Program-made: the position numbers and the translations under genes
The notes under the pieces: model-generated
Told to the model about the DNA's origin: nothing
What the model saw: only the letters and a program-made list of their open reading frames with translations
The model's database searches: none
In this document: piece after piece, positions 1-5,901 of the stretch
How the letters are laid out: each line of letters starts with the position of its first letter
Numbering within the stretch: the first letter of the stretch is position 1
Assembly: GCA_045536015.1 (NCBI GenBank)
Contig: JAZSMS010000086.1
Coordinates: 1-12,878, forward strand
From: JAZSMS01 sp045536015
Lineage (GTDB): Bacteria; Bacillota; Clostridia; Christensenellales; QALW01
DNA length: 12,878 nt
Direction of reading: 5' to 3'

Positions 1-184
1 AAGTTCACGCTTTTCAATTTTGCATTTCTCGGAATACTCGTGCTTTTCTGCTCTCTTTGGGGTTAAAAAAGAAAAAGCTTGCAGGTGCGAATGCAATACA
101 CGCCCCGAACCTAATACCGCAAACAGCTTTCCGGGATAAACATAACCCGCCACACAACACCACCGTGGCAAAAAGGAATAACAA
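1..184 (+). other. 3' end of an upstream gene plus leader of aroQ; reading frame unresolved
   Basis: The window opens inside an upstream unit that cannot be identified. All three forward frames are open at the left edge. Frame 1 ends at TAA 64-66 and reads as a hydrophobic, membrane-segment-like C-terminus ending in LFCSLWG. Frame 2 ends at TAA 137-139 and its last 25 codons have the purine-first bias of real genes (ending ANSFPG). Frame 3 runs to TGA 186-188, which overlaps the aroQ start as ATGA, a common translational-coupling arrangement. From about 95 to 170 the + strand is rich in C and A and poor in T, unlike the rest of the window, with short hairpin arms TTGCA/TGCAA near 79-96 and GCCAC/GTGGC near 151-171. 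I saw no convincing promoter for aroQ here, so co-transcription from upstream is likely. Confidence 0.35.
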
Positions 185-610
185 ATGAAAAAAATTTACG
201 TTTTAAACGGACCAAATTTAAATATGCTTGGCGTGCGCGAGCCTGATATTTACGGCAAAGAAGATTACAAAGCACTTTGCAAAATGATAAAGGTTCACGC
301 AAAGAAAAAGAATATAAGCGTTTGCATAAAGCAAACCAACCACGAGGGTAAATTGGTTGACTATATTCAAAAATCATATAAAAAATACGACGGCATCGTC
401 TTTAATCCTGCCGCCTACACCCATACAAGCGTTGCAATAGCCGATGCACTTAAAGCGGTTAATATCCCTTGCGTAGAAGTGCATATTTCCGAAATTTCAA
501 CGCGCGAAGATTTTAGGCAGATTTCTTATATTCGCCCCGTTTGTAAAAAGACAATTTCAGGCCACGGCTTTTTAGGCTATTTAGAAGCCATTGACGAATT
601 AATAAAATAA
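185..610 (+). CDS. aroQ: Type II 3-dehydroquinate dehydratase (3-dehydroquinase)
   Basis: Cytoplasmic enzyme of the shikimate pathway that dehydrates 3-dehydroquinate to 3-dehydroshikimate; the family forms dodecamers. At 141 aa it has the usual length. Family motifs run in order: NGPNLNMLG at residues 8-16, the flexible loop REPDIYG (18-24) carrying the essential Arg18 and Tyr23, NPAAYTHTS (74-82) with substrate-binding Asn74, EVHISE (98-103) with catalytic His100, and TREDFRQIS then GHGFLGY towards the C-terminus. NPAAY replaces the commoner NPGAY, a mild change that should not remove activity. The start ATG is preceded by AAAAAGG 7 nt upstream. No other aro gene is in the window, and the usual Bacillus-type neighbours (Xaa-Pro peptidase, efp) are absent downstream, where a terminator follows at once. 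Confidence 0.96.
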   Translation: MKKIYVLNGPNLNMLGVREPDIYGKEDYKALCKMIKVHAKKKNISVCIKQTNHEGKLVDYIQKSYKKYDGIVFNPAAYTHTSVAIADALKAVNIPCVEVHISEISTREDFRQISYIRPVCKKTISGHGFLGYLEAIDELIK

Positions 611-638
611 TAAAAGCGACTTAAATAAGTCGCTTTTA
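611..638. terminator. Bidirectional intrinsic terminator between aroQ and AraC regulator
   Basis: A perfect 13-bp inverted repeat (611-623 and 626-638) with a 2-base centre. Its GC core GCGACTTA/TAAGTCGC is flanked by A and T runs, so it works in both directions. It begins immediately after the aroQ stop and contains the stop codon of the convergent AraC-family gene (636-638), so it ends both transcripts. Confidence 0.9.
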
Positions 639-1394
639 TATTTTATACATTTTATTTTGCTTCATATATTCGGTAGGAGTTATGCCGGTTTTCTTTTTAA
701 AAAATCGGCAAAAATGATAGGGTGATGCAAAGCCGCACTGCTCGGCAACAGAATTTATTTTTATATTTCCCTCTTCAAGCAGTTGTTTTGCTTTTTGAAT
801 ACGTACGTCCATTACAAACTGCTTGGGTGTTGTTTTAAGGTGACGCAAAAAAAGCTTTCTAAAATAAATCTCGCTTATCTTGCATTCATTTGCAAGCATT
901 TCGTTTTTTAAATTGGGATCGTTATAGTTCTTTTCTATATACTTAAGCGCAGGAATTAAAATACTGTCAATAGTACTTGATACAACAATTCTGTCAAGCG
1001 TATCGTAAAAAATACTCATTATCTTTGCGCGGTTTCGCTCGAAAAGTGAGAGCATTTGCATTCTTTCAAAATTTCTTATCAAAACAGAAGTATCTTCAAT
1101 TTCAATAACAACAAATTCGTCACAAAGCTTTTCTAAACAATCAAAATTAATAACGTAAAGAAGCCCATTTTCATCATCATATCTGGTATAAGTTGAACCC
1201 TTGGGGAACAGCACAGCATGCTTTGCATCAGAAATTATTTTTTTACCGTTATGGTTAAAAACAAGTTTTCCCTTTTCGCAAAACAAAATTCCATAGCCTG
1301 GTCGATCTACCATTTTTCCTATTACACCCTTTTCGGTAGGAACAGTTTTTATATCAAGAATTTGTGTTACGGTAATCTCATTAAGCTTTTCCAT
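636..1394 (-). CDS. AraC-family transcriptional regulator (first of two)
   Basis: DNA-binding regulator of 252 aa. The N-terminal 130 residues are a divergent cupin-like sensor region (GYGILFCEKGKLVFNHNGKK, then a PKGSTYTRY turn). The C-terminal part (about 148-246) is the paired helix-turn-helix AraC domain: LANECKISEIYFRKLFLRH is the first HTH and INSVAEQCGFASPYHFCRFFKKKTGITPTEY the second, with the family signature at the end. The start is supported by an AAGGGGGG ribosome binding site and a sigma-A promoter just upstream. It is transcribed in the same direction as the sugar isomerase-like gene behind it but has its own promoter, and that gene ends in a terminator, so they are separate units. 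The ligand is unknown; a sugar is likely from the family and neighbour. It could control itself or the 1570-2304 enzyme. Confidence 0.88.
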   Translation of the reverse strand: MEKLNEITVTQILDIKTVPTEKGVIGKMVDRPGYGILFCEKGKLVFNHNGKKIISDAKHAVLFPKGSTYTRYDDENGLLYVINFDCLEKLCDEFVVIEIEDTSVLIRNFERMQMLSLFERNRAKIMSIFYDTLDRIVVSSTIDSILIPALKYIEKNYNDPNLKNEMLANECKISEIYFRKLFLRHLKTTPKQFVMDVRIQKAKQLLEEGNIKINSVAEQCGFASPYHFCRFFKKKTGITPTEYMKQNKMYKI

Positions 1395-1415
1395 ATTCGC
1401 CCCCCTTTTTTTATA

Positions 1416-1443
1416 ATTATATCACTTTTGTTTAATAATTCAA
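1416..1443 (-). promoter_or_regulatory. Sigma-A promoter of the first AraC regulator
   Basis: On the minus strand, -35 TTGAAT (1443-1438), 16-bp spacer, -10 TATAAT (1421-1416). The -10 ends 22 bp before the ATG, leaving a short leader that carries the G-rich ribosome binding site. Confidence 0.7.
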
Positions 1444-1472
1444 TAGTTATAGCGCAAAAAGTATCAAAAGCA

Positions 1473-1499
1473 TCAATGTACTATCGTAATACTCAATGT
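1473..1499. repeat. Direct repeat TCAATGT spaced 20 bp, possible AraC-type operator
   Basis: TCAATGT occurs at 1473-1479 and 1493-1499, exactly 20 bp apart start to start, about 30-60 bp upstream of the -35 of the AraC gene. AraC-family activators commonly bind two directly repeated half-sites about two helical turns apart next to a promoter, so this may be an autoregulatory site. That function is inference; short repeats arise easily in A+T-rich DNA. Confidence 0.35.
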
Positions 1500-1545
1500 C
1501 ACACTATACATTATTATAAAATACAATTTAATTATACAAAATAAA

Positions 1546-1565
1546 AAGCAGCCAAAAGGCTGCTT
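1546..1565 (-). terminator. Intrinsic terminator of the sugar isomerase-like gene
   Basis: Perfect 8-bp stem AAGCAGCC / GGCTGCTT with a 4-nt loop, 4 bp beyond the stop codon of the leftward gene at 1570. On the minus strand it is followed by a T-rich tract (TTTATTTT). Confidence 0.88.
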
Positions 1566-1569
1566 ATTC

Positions 1570-2304
1570 TTAAATAACTTTATTGAGATAGTCCAGGCTT
1601 ATCTTTGCCGACTCAAGCGAATTTTCACAAACGTCCTGCTCAACTATATAGTGCTTTATTCCCTTTTGCTTTGCAATTTCCAAAACACCTTTAAAGTTTA
1701 TATTGCCTACACCAAGTTCTGCAAACATTGGTCCGTTTTCATCACGCTTTAAATCTTTCAAATGTAAAATTTTGACTCTTTTACCATAATCTTCTATAAA
1801 TTTACGCACGTCCATTCCGCCATGCTGAAGCCAATAAGTATCAGGCATTAAAGCTATATTTTTATCAAAGCCCTCTAAAAACATTTGCATTATAGTTTTT
1901 CCGCAATTTGTACGGATAAATTCATTGCTATGATTATGGTACGAAAAGCTATACCCCTTATCAAATACTTTTTTGGCAAACGCATTTACCTTTTTGATAA
2001 ACTCTGGCACCTCAAAATCGGTTTTTATTTCCCAGTTGCTTATACCAATATCTTCTACCTGTGCTTTTTTTGCTATTTTAAATAAACGTTCTTCCTCATC
2101 ATAACAAAGATCTATATGCCCTAAAATTCCTACTACCTTAAGTCCTTGCTTTATACAAGCATTTGCAGTAACTTCTATTGTTTTAATATCGCCTGCCACC
2201 TGAGCACATTCATAGCCCATTTCTTTTACCTTTTTAACAGTAGCCTCTGCCGAAGTGGCATCTTTAATAATATCCCTTACGGTGTATAATTGAAGTCCTC
2301 TCAT
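1570..2304 (-). CDS. Sugar phosphate isomerase/epimerase (xylose isomerase-like TIM barrel)
   Basis: A 244-aa member of the AP-endonuclease-2/xylose-isomerase-like TIM-barrel superfamily, which uses a divalent metal to isomerise or epimerise sugars and inositols. The fold-typical landmarks are present: N-terminal strand GLQLYTVR, SYHNHSNEF (residues 121-129), PDTYWLQHGGMD (154-165) with Asp155, ILHLKD (179-184) with His181, and VEQD (231-234) with Glu232. These match the metal- and substrate-binding positions of the family. The 'YHNH...D.YW..GG.D...H.KD' pattern is shared by the IolE-like and IoiA-like subgroups; the exact substrate cannot be read from sequence. The start has a clear AAGGAG site 6 nt upstream. 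The gene is monocistronic, has its own promoter and terminator, and is divergent from an AraC regulator, the most likely controller. Confidence 0.88.
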   Translation of the reverse strand: MRGLQLYTVRDIIKDATSAEATVKKVKEMGYECAQVAGDIKTIEVTANACIKQGLKVVGILGHIDLCYDEEERLFKIAKKAQVEDIGISNWEIKTDFEVPEFIKKVNAFAKKVFDKGYSFSYHNHSNEFIRTNCGKTIMQMFLEGFDKNIALMPDTYWLQHGGMDVRKFIEDYGKRVKILHLKDLKRDENGPMFAELGVGNINFKGVLEIAKQKGIKHYIVEQDVCENSLESAKISLDYLNKVI

Positions 2305-2328
2305 TTGCTTCTCCTTAATTTTTTCTTA

Positions 2329-2357
2329 ATTTTATCATAACCGAAAAGCAAATACAA
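2329..2357 (-). promoter_or_regulatory. Promoter of the sugar isomerase-like gene
   Basis: Minus strand: -35 TTGTAT (2357-2352), 17-bp spacer, -10 TAAAAT (2334-2329), about 24 bp before the start codon. It is weaker than the divergent promoter 40 bp away, as expected of a target that needs an activator, although that last point is inference. Confidence 0.6.
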
Positions 2358-2399
2358 CGCTCTTTTTTCTTAAAATATACCCAAAAATTCACTACACTA

Positions 2400-2428
2400 T
2401 TGACATAACAAAAATACAAATGTATAAT
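2400..2428 (+). promoter_or_regulatory. Full-consensus sigma-A promoter of the second AraC regulator
   Basis: TTGACA (2400-2405), 17-bp spacer, TATAAT (2423-2428): a perfect match to the sigma-A consensus. Transcription should start near 2435, which places the upstream ATG at 2436 essentially at +1 and supports the internal ATG at 2460 as the real start. Confidence 0.85.
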
Positions 2429-2459
2429 TGTTTTAATGACGTTTTTAAGGAGAAGAAAA

Positions 2460-3278
2460 ATGCTTTACCAAAAAATTCTTACCGCCGAGGCACCCTATCA
2501 GCTTGTGCTTGGCAAGTTAAATGAATTTACCGAGCATCGCCACGCCGACATCGAGTTTCACTTTTGCGTTAAAGGCTCGTTTGATATTATAATCGACAAG
2601 CACCCATACCACTTAAGTGAAGGCGATATGGCACTTATTTCGTCAGGAATTTCTCACGCCGTACCTAAGCCTAAATCCGACCGACTTGTTTTAACCGCAA
2701 TTTTAGGAACTTCTTTTTTAAAAAAGCATTTTGTAAATTTTTCTTCCTCTCCATTTTTTAATACAGTAATAAGCCTTAAAAATGCGCAAGGTAATAGGCA
2801 AGCCCTTTTAGATGCACTTAATGAAACCGTTCTTCTCCAACCCCAACATACCGATGACCGCGCGCAATTACTTATAACCGCAAACCTTTTTAAAATTTGC
2901 GCATTTTTGCTTGATGAGCTTTTACCCATTGAAAATAATACCTCTACCCTTGACCTTAAAACCGTTGCAAATATTGAAAATGCACTTGAGCTTATCTATT
3001 ATAATTATAAAGACGAAATTTCGGTAGACGACGCGGCCTTTGCTTCGGGCTACGGAAAGAGCAACTTTTGCAAAATTTTTAAGCGTATTACTGGTTTAAG
3101 CTTTCATCAGGCGCTAAACAAACACCGCATAAGCGTTGCCTGCGGACTTTTAAGGCAAACTAATATGTCCATTACTGATATTGTTCAAGAGGTAGGCTTT
3201 GGCGAAACAAAAACCTTCTGTCGTGTTTTTAGAGAAATTGAAAGCTTAACTCCAACGGAATATAGAAAATTAAATTAA
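2460..3278 (+). CDS. AraC-family transcriptional regulator with cupin sensor domain (second of two)
   Basis: A 272-aa regulator. The N-terminal cupin (about residues 20-70) is clear: FTEHRHADIEFHFCVKGS, then HPYHLSEGDMALISSGISHAV, the fold used by AraC proteins to bind sugars. The C-terminal AraC domain (about 174-270) has HTH 1 around VDDAAFASGYGKSNFCKIFKRITG and HTH 2 around ITDIVQEVGFGETKTFCRVFREIESLTPTEYRK. The longest frame would start at 2436, but that ATG sits at the predicted transcription start. AAGGAG at 2447-2452 is 7 nt from the ATG at 2460, so I use 2460. It is divergent from the TIM-barrel gene (155 bp between starts), a classical regulator-target arrangement. It ends in its own terminator. 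The ligand is unknown. Confidence 0.9.
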   Translation: MLYQKILTAEAPYQLVLGKLNEFTEHRHADIEFHFCVKGSFDIIIDKHPYHLSEGDMALISSGISHAVPKPKSDRLVLTAILGTSFLKKHFVNFSSSPFFNTVISLKNAQGNRQALLDALNETVLLQPQHTDDRAQLLITANLFKICAFLLDELLPIENNTSTLDLKTVANIENALELIYYNYKDEISVDDAAFASGYGKSNFCKIFKRITGLSFHQALNKHRISVACGLLRQTNMSITDIVQEVGFGETKTFCRVFREIESLTPTEYRKLN

Positions 3279-3282
3279 AAAC

Positions 3283-3318
3283 AAAAATTCCAAGAACTTT
3301 AAGTTCTTGGAATTTTTT
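3283..3318 (+). terminator. Intrinsic terminator of the second AraC regulator
   Basis: A perfect 17-bp inverted repeat (3283-3299 and 3301-3317) around CCAAGAACTT/AAGTTCTTGG, starting 4 bp after the stop codon and ending in TTTTTT. The A-run on the other arm means it could also act leftward as a second barrier after the tRNA gene. Confidence 0.88.
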
Positions 3319-3357
3319 GGTAAAGCTGAGCTCTTAATATCCAAACTATTAGAAAAA

Positions 3358-3384
3358 GAGTCCGAACCAAAAAAGTTCGGACTC
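3358..3384 (-). terminator. Intrinsic terminator of tRNA-Pro (and probably nfnAB)
   Basis: A perfect 10-bp stem GAGTCCGAAC / GTTCGGACTC with a 7-nt loop, followed on the minus strand by TTTTT. It lies 10 bp past the tRNA 3' end. No other convincing terminator lies between nfnB and this site. Confidence 0.88.
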
Positions 3385-3394
3385 GCTAATTTTT

Positions 3395-3471
3395 TGGTCG
3401 GGGTGACGGGATTTGAACCCACGACCTTTTGGTCCCGAACCAAACGCGCTACCAAACTGCGCTACACCCCG
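3395..3471 (-). tRNA. tRNA-Pro, anticodon CGG
   Basis: Read on the minus strand the cloverleaf is complete: acceptor CGGGGTG paired with CACCCCG, D stem GCGC/GCGC with loop AGTTTGGTA, anticodon stem TTTGG/CCAAA with loop TTCGGGA giving anticodon CGG (reads CCG), and a T arm with GTTCAAATC. The discriminator is A, and the 3' CCA is encoded (complement of 3395-3397). The length is 77 nt including CCA. It has its own promoter and terminator. CCG is used in neighbouring genes, so the tRNA is needed locally. Confidence 0.96.
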
Positions 3472-3483
3472 AACGCATTGTTA

Positions 3484-3512
3484 AGTATATACAAAAACAC
3501 CTGTTTTGTCAA
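3484..3512 (-). promoter_or_regulatory. Promoter of tRNA-Pro
   Basis: Minus strand: -35 TTGACA (3512-3507), 17-bp spacer, -10 TATACT (3489-3484), 12 bp before the mature tRNA 5' end. This is near-consensus strength, as expected for a stable RNA. It lies wholly in the 59-bp gap after the nfnB stop codon. Confidence 0.8.
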
Positions 3513-3530
3513 ACAAAAAATGCGTTTTTA

Positions 3531-4949
3531 TCAGTTTTCGCCGCAAAGCTTTTTATCTATCGCTTCGGCCGCAAGCTTGCCTGCGCCCATTGCTAAAATT
3601 ACCGTCGCGGCCCCCGTAACCGCATCGCCGCCGGCATAGACGTTTTGCTTTGTAGTTTCGCCCGTTTCTTCGGTAATAATTATTCCGCCGTGCGAATTAA
3701 CCTCTAAGCCCGAAGTAGTATCCTTTATAAGCGGATTGGGCGAAGTTCCTATCGACATAATAACTGCGTCAACCTCAATTTCAAAATTACTGCCGACAAT
3801 TTCCTTAGGCGAACGTCTGCCGCGCTCGTCAGGCTCGCCAAGTTCCATTTTTACGCACTCTATCGACTTAACAAAGCCGTTTTTAGCATCGCGCTTATCA
3901 TCAGGATTAAAATACCCGTTAATTTTTTTAGGATTGGTTAAAAGACGGAATTTTATGCCTTCCTCCATTGCGTGCTCAACTTCCTCCTTGCGTGCAGGAA
4001 GTTCATCCATTGAACGACGGTAAACGATTGATACCTCGTCAGCACCAAGCCTTAGTGCACACCTTGCCGCGTCCATAGCAACGTTGCCACCGCCAATAAC
4101 CGCAACACGTTTTGCACGCATAATAGGCGTATCACTTTGCTCCGAAAAAGCGCGCATCAGGTTTGTGCGCGTTAAAAATTCGTTTGCCGAATACACGCCG
4201 TTAAGCGTTTCGCCCTCAATACCCATAAATTTGGGCAAGCCTGCACCCGAGCCGATAAACACGCTTTCAAAGCCCTCGTCAAAAAGCTCATCAATGGTAA
4301 TGGTCTTACCGATAACTACGTTTGTAATTATTTTTACGCCAAGCTTTTCAAGAGTTTCAATTTCCTTTTTAACTATTGCTTTAGGCAAACGGAATTCAGG
4401 AATACCGTAAACCAAAACACCGCCTGCAACGTGTAACGCTTCAAAAACCGTTACGTCATAGCCCTTTTTTGCAAGGTCGCCCGCACAGGTAAGCGAAGAT
4501 GGTCCACTGCCTACTATAGCAACCTTACGTCCGTTAGGTGTAGGAATTTCTATATTTTCTACGTCGTGATCGTTATGATAGTCGGCAACAAAGCGCTCTA
4601 ATCTTCCTATTCCAACGGGTTCGCCCTTAATTCCGCGAACGCACTTTGCCTCGCACTGTTTTTCCTGCGGGCAAACTCTTCCGCAAACTGCAGGCAGGCT
4701 TGACGATTTTGAAATTATCTTATATGCCTCTTCAAATTCGCCCTCGCGCACCTTTGTAATAAATGCAGGAATATCAATTTTAACCGGACATCCCGAAACA
4801 CACGGCATATTTTTGCAATTTAAGCAACGTGCCGCCTCTAAAAGTGCCGTTTGCTCACTGTAGCCAAGTGCTACCTCGGAAAAGCTTTTTATTCTTGCTT
4901 TAGCGTCAAGCACCGGCATTTTGTTTTTATTCAAACTCATATCTGCCAT
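3531..4949 (-). CDS. nfnB: NADP-binding large subunit of NADH-dependent ferredoxin:NADP+ oxidoreductase (NfnB; often annotated GltA)
   Basis: A 472-aa flavo-iron-sulfur protein. The N-terminal region carries eight cysteines in two groups, C42, C45, C50, C54 and C89, C93, C99, C103, for two [4Fe-4S] clusters as in the glutamate synthase small-subunit fold. An FAD-binding Rossmann motif starts at VAIVGSGPSS (143-152), an NADP(H) motif at VAVIGGGNVAMDAARC (282-297), and the closing FAD motif GGDAVTGAATVILAMGAGKLAAEAI is near the C-terminus. Family knowledge: with NfnA it forms a cytoplasmic complex that couples NADPH, NAD+ and ferredoxin by flavin-based electron bifurcation. The fused identity follows from the partner directly upstream: the NfnA stop abuts this ATG with no gap, and AGAGGAAAA inside the NfnA end serves as ribosome site. 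No glutamate synthase large subunit is nearby, so the name 'glutamate synthase' would mislead. Confidence 0.9.
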   Translation of the reverse strand: MADMSLNKNKMPVLDAKARIKSFSEVALGYSEQTALLEAARCLNCKNMPCVSGCPVKIDIPAFITKVREGEFEEAYKIISKSSSLPAVCGRVCPQEKQCEAKCVRGIKGEPVGIGRLERFVADYHNDHDVENIEIPTPNGRKVAIVGSGPSSLTCAGDLAKKGYDVTVFEALHVAGGVLVYGIPEFRLPKAIVKKEIETLEKLGVKIITNVVIGKTITIDELFDEGFESVFIGSGAGLPKFMGIEGETLNGVYSANEFLTRTNLMRAFSEQSDTPIMRAKRVAVIGGGNVAMDAARCALRLGADEVSIVYRRSMDELPARKEEVEHAMEEGIKFRLLTNPKKINGYFNPDDKRDAKNGFVKSIECVKMELGEPDERGRRSPKEIVGSNFEIEVDAVIMSIGTSPNPLIKDTTSGLEVNSHGGIIITEETGETTKQNVYAGGDAVTGAATVILAMGAGKLAAEAIDKKLCGEN

Positions 4950-5795
4950 TTATTTTTCCTCTGCCTTTTTTAACAAATTGCAGGCTTTTTCGTAATTATG
5001 CTTTTCCTGCTCGGCATACATTCTGCCGCGCATCATAGCCGAGTCAAAGTCTACCTTATATCCATCAAAATCAGGTCCGTCAACGCAGGCAAATTTAGTT
5101 TCACCGCCAACGGTTAATCTGCAACCGCCACACATACCCGTTCCGTCTATCATTATCGGGTTCATCGAAACAATTACGGGAACGTTAAACGGTCGTGCAG
5201 TTTCTACAACAAACTTCATCATTACAAGCGGACCTATTGCGATAATTGCATCAAATTTTTCTCCCAAAGAAAGCATCTCGCTAAGGGGCTGGGTAACAAG
5301 CCCCTGCCTGCCCATTGAACCATCGTCAGTCATAATAATAAGCTCATCGGAAGCAACGTTAAATTCATCTTCTAAAATAACAAGGTCTTTATTTCTAAAG
5401 CCTACTATCGAGCAAACGCTCGAGCCGTTCTCCTTTGCCGCTCGTGCAAGCGGAAGCGCAATAGCACAGCCTACACCACCGCCGACAATACAGATGCGCT
5501 TTAAGTTTTCAAGCTCGGTAGGCTTACCCAAAGGACCGACAAAATCACAGATATAATCTCCCTCAAGCTTTTGGTTAAGCTTTTTTGTAGTTGCGCCTAC
5601 TATCTGAAAAATTATGTCAACTGTGCCTGCATCTCTATCAAAGCCCGCAATAGTAAGCGGAATTCTTTCGCCATCTTCGCAAACTCGAAGAATTATAAAC
5701 TGCCCTGCCTGTGCCTTTTTTGCAACCAAAGGAGCATAAACACTCATAAAGGTTACGGTAGGGTTTAATTCTCTTTTTTTAACAATTTTAAACAT
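4950..5795 (-). CDS. nfnA: NAD-binding small subunit of NADH-dependent ferredoxin:NADP+ oxidoreductase (NfnA; sulfide/dihydroorotate dehydrogenase-like)
   Basis: A 281-aa ferredoxin-reductase-like protein. Landmarks in order: the FAD-binding beta-barrel with RIPLTI (44-49), the NAD-binding motif ICIVGGGVGCAIALPLA (101-117), and a C-terminal [2Fe-2S] site with C222, C225 and C237 in the TGMCGGCRL and FACVDGPDFDG segments. In characterised homologues the fourth ligand is an Asp. This is the subunit that interacts with NAD(H) in the Nfn complex; related proteins have been called SudB or PyrK-like. No pyrD (dihydroorotate dehydrogenase) is adjacent, while nfnB follows without a gap, so the Nfn assignment is preferred. 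Its ribosome site (GAGAAAAAG) is weak for this genome. A sigma-A promoter with an overlapping inverted repeat lies upstream, so the operon may be repressed. Confidence 0.9.
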   Translation of the reverse strand: MFKIVKKRELNPTVTFMSVYAPLVAKKAQAGQFIILRVCEDGERIPLTIAGFDRDAGTVDIIFQIVGATTKKLNQKLEGDYICDFVGPLGKPTELENLKRICIVGGGVGCAIALPLARAAKENGSSVCSIVGFRNKDLVILEDEFNVASDELIIMTDDGSMGRQGLVTQPLSEMLSLGEKFDAIIAIGPLVMMKFVVETARPFNVPVIVSMNPIMIDGTGMCGGCRLTVGGETKFACVDGPDFDGYKVDFDSAMMRGRMYAEQEKHNYEKACNLLKKAEEK

Positions 5796-5818
5796 ACTTT
5801 TTCTCTGCCTTATTTATT

Positions 5819-5838
5819 GTGGTAATATTATACACCAC
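5819..5838. promoter_or_regulatory. Inverted repeat overlapping the nfnAB -10 element, possible operator
   Basis: GTGGT (5819-5823) and ACCAC (5834-5838) form a 5-bp dyad with a 10-bp centre that contains the -10 box. A protein bound here would block RNA polymerase. The sequence does not match any operator I recognise with confidence, including Rex or CcpA sites. Confidence 0.4.
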
Positions 5839-5855
5839 TGGTTTATTTTTGTAAA
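5827..5855 (-). promoter_or_regulatory. Promoter of nfnAB
   Basis: Minus strand: -35 TTTACA (5855-5850), 17-bp spacer, -10 TATAAT (5832-5827), about 31 bp before the nfnA start. It begins immediately past the terminator of the upstream kinase gene. Confidence 0.8.
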
Positions 5856-5857
5856 AC

Positions 5858-5885
5858 AAAAGCAAACCTTTTTTGGTCTGCTTTT
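5858..5885 (-). terminator. Intrinsic terminator of the NahK-like kinase gene
   Basis: An 11-bp stem (5858-5868 with 5875-5885) and 6-nt loop. On the minus-strand RNA the one irregular position is a G-U pair, so the stem is continuous, and it is followed by GTTTTA. It lies 16 bp past the stop codon at 5902. Confidence 0.75.
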
Positions 5886-5901
5886 TTATTATTTTTTCTT
5901 T

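Noticed and set aside
3307..3639. A 110-codon rightward open frame across the tRNA region
   Set aside because: It reads through two terminators, the antisense of tRNA-Pro and the nfnB end, so it cannot be a real gene.
3531..4949. Glutamate synthase small subunit (GltD/GltA) as the literal function
   Set aside because: No large glutamate synthase subunit is adjacent, while an NfnA-type flavoprotein abuts it without a gap; NfnB explains both genes better.
4950..5795. Dihydroorotate dehydrogenase electron-transfer subunit PyrK
   Set aside because: The fold is related, but pyrD is not next to it and the partner is NfnB.
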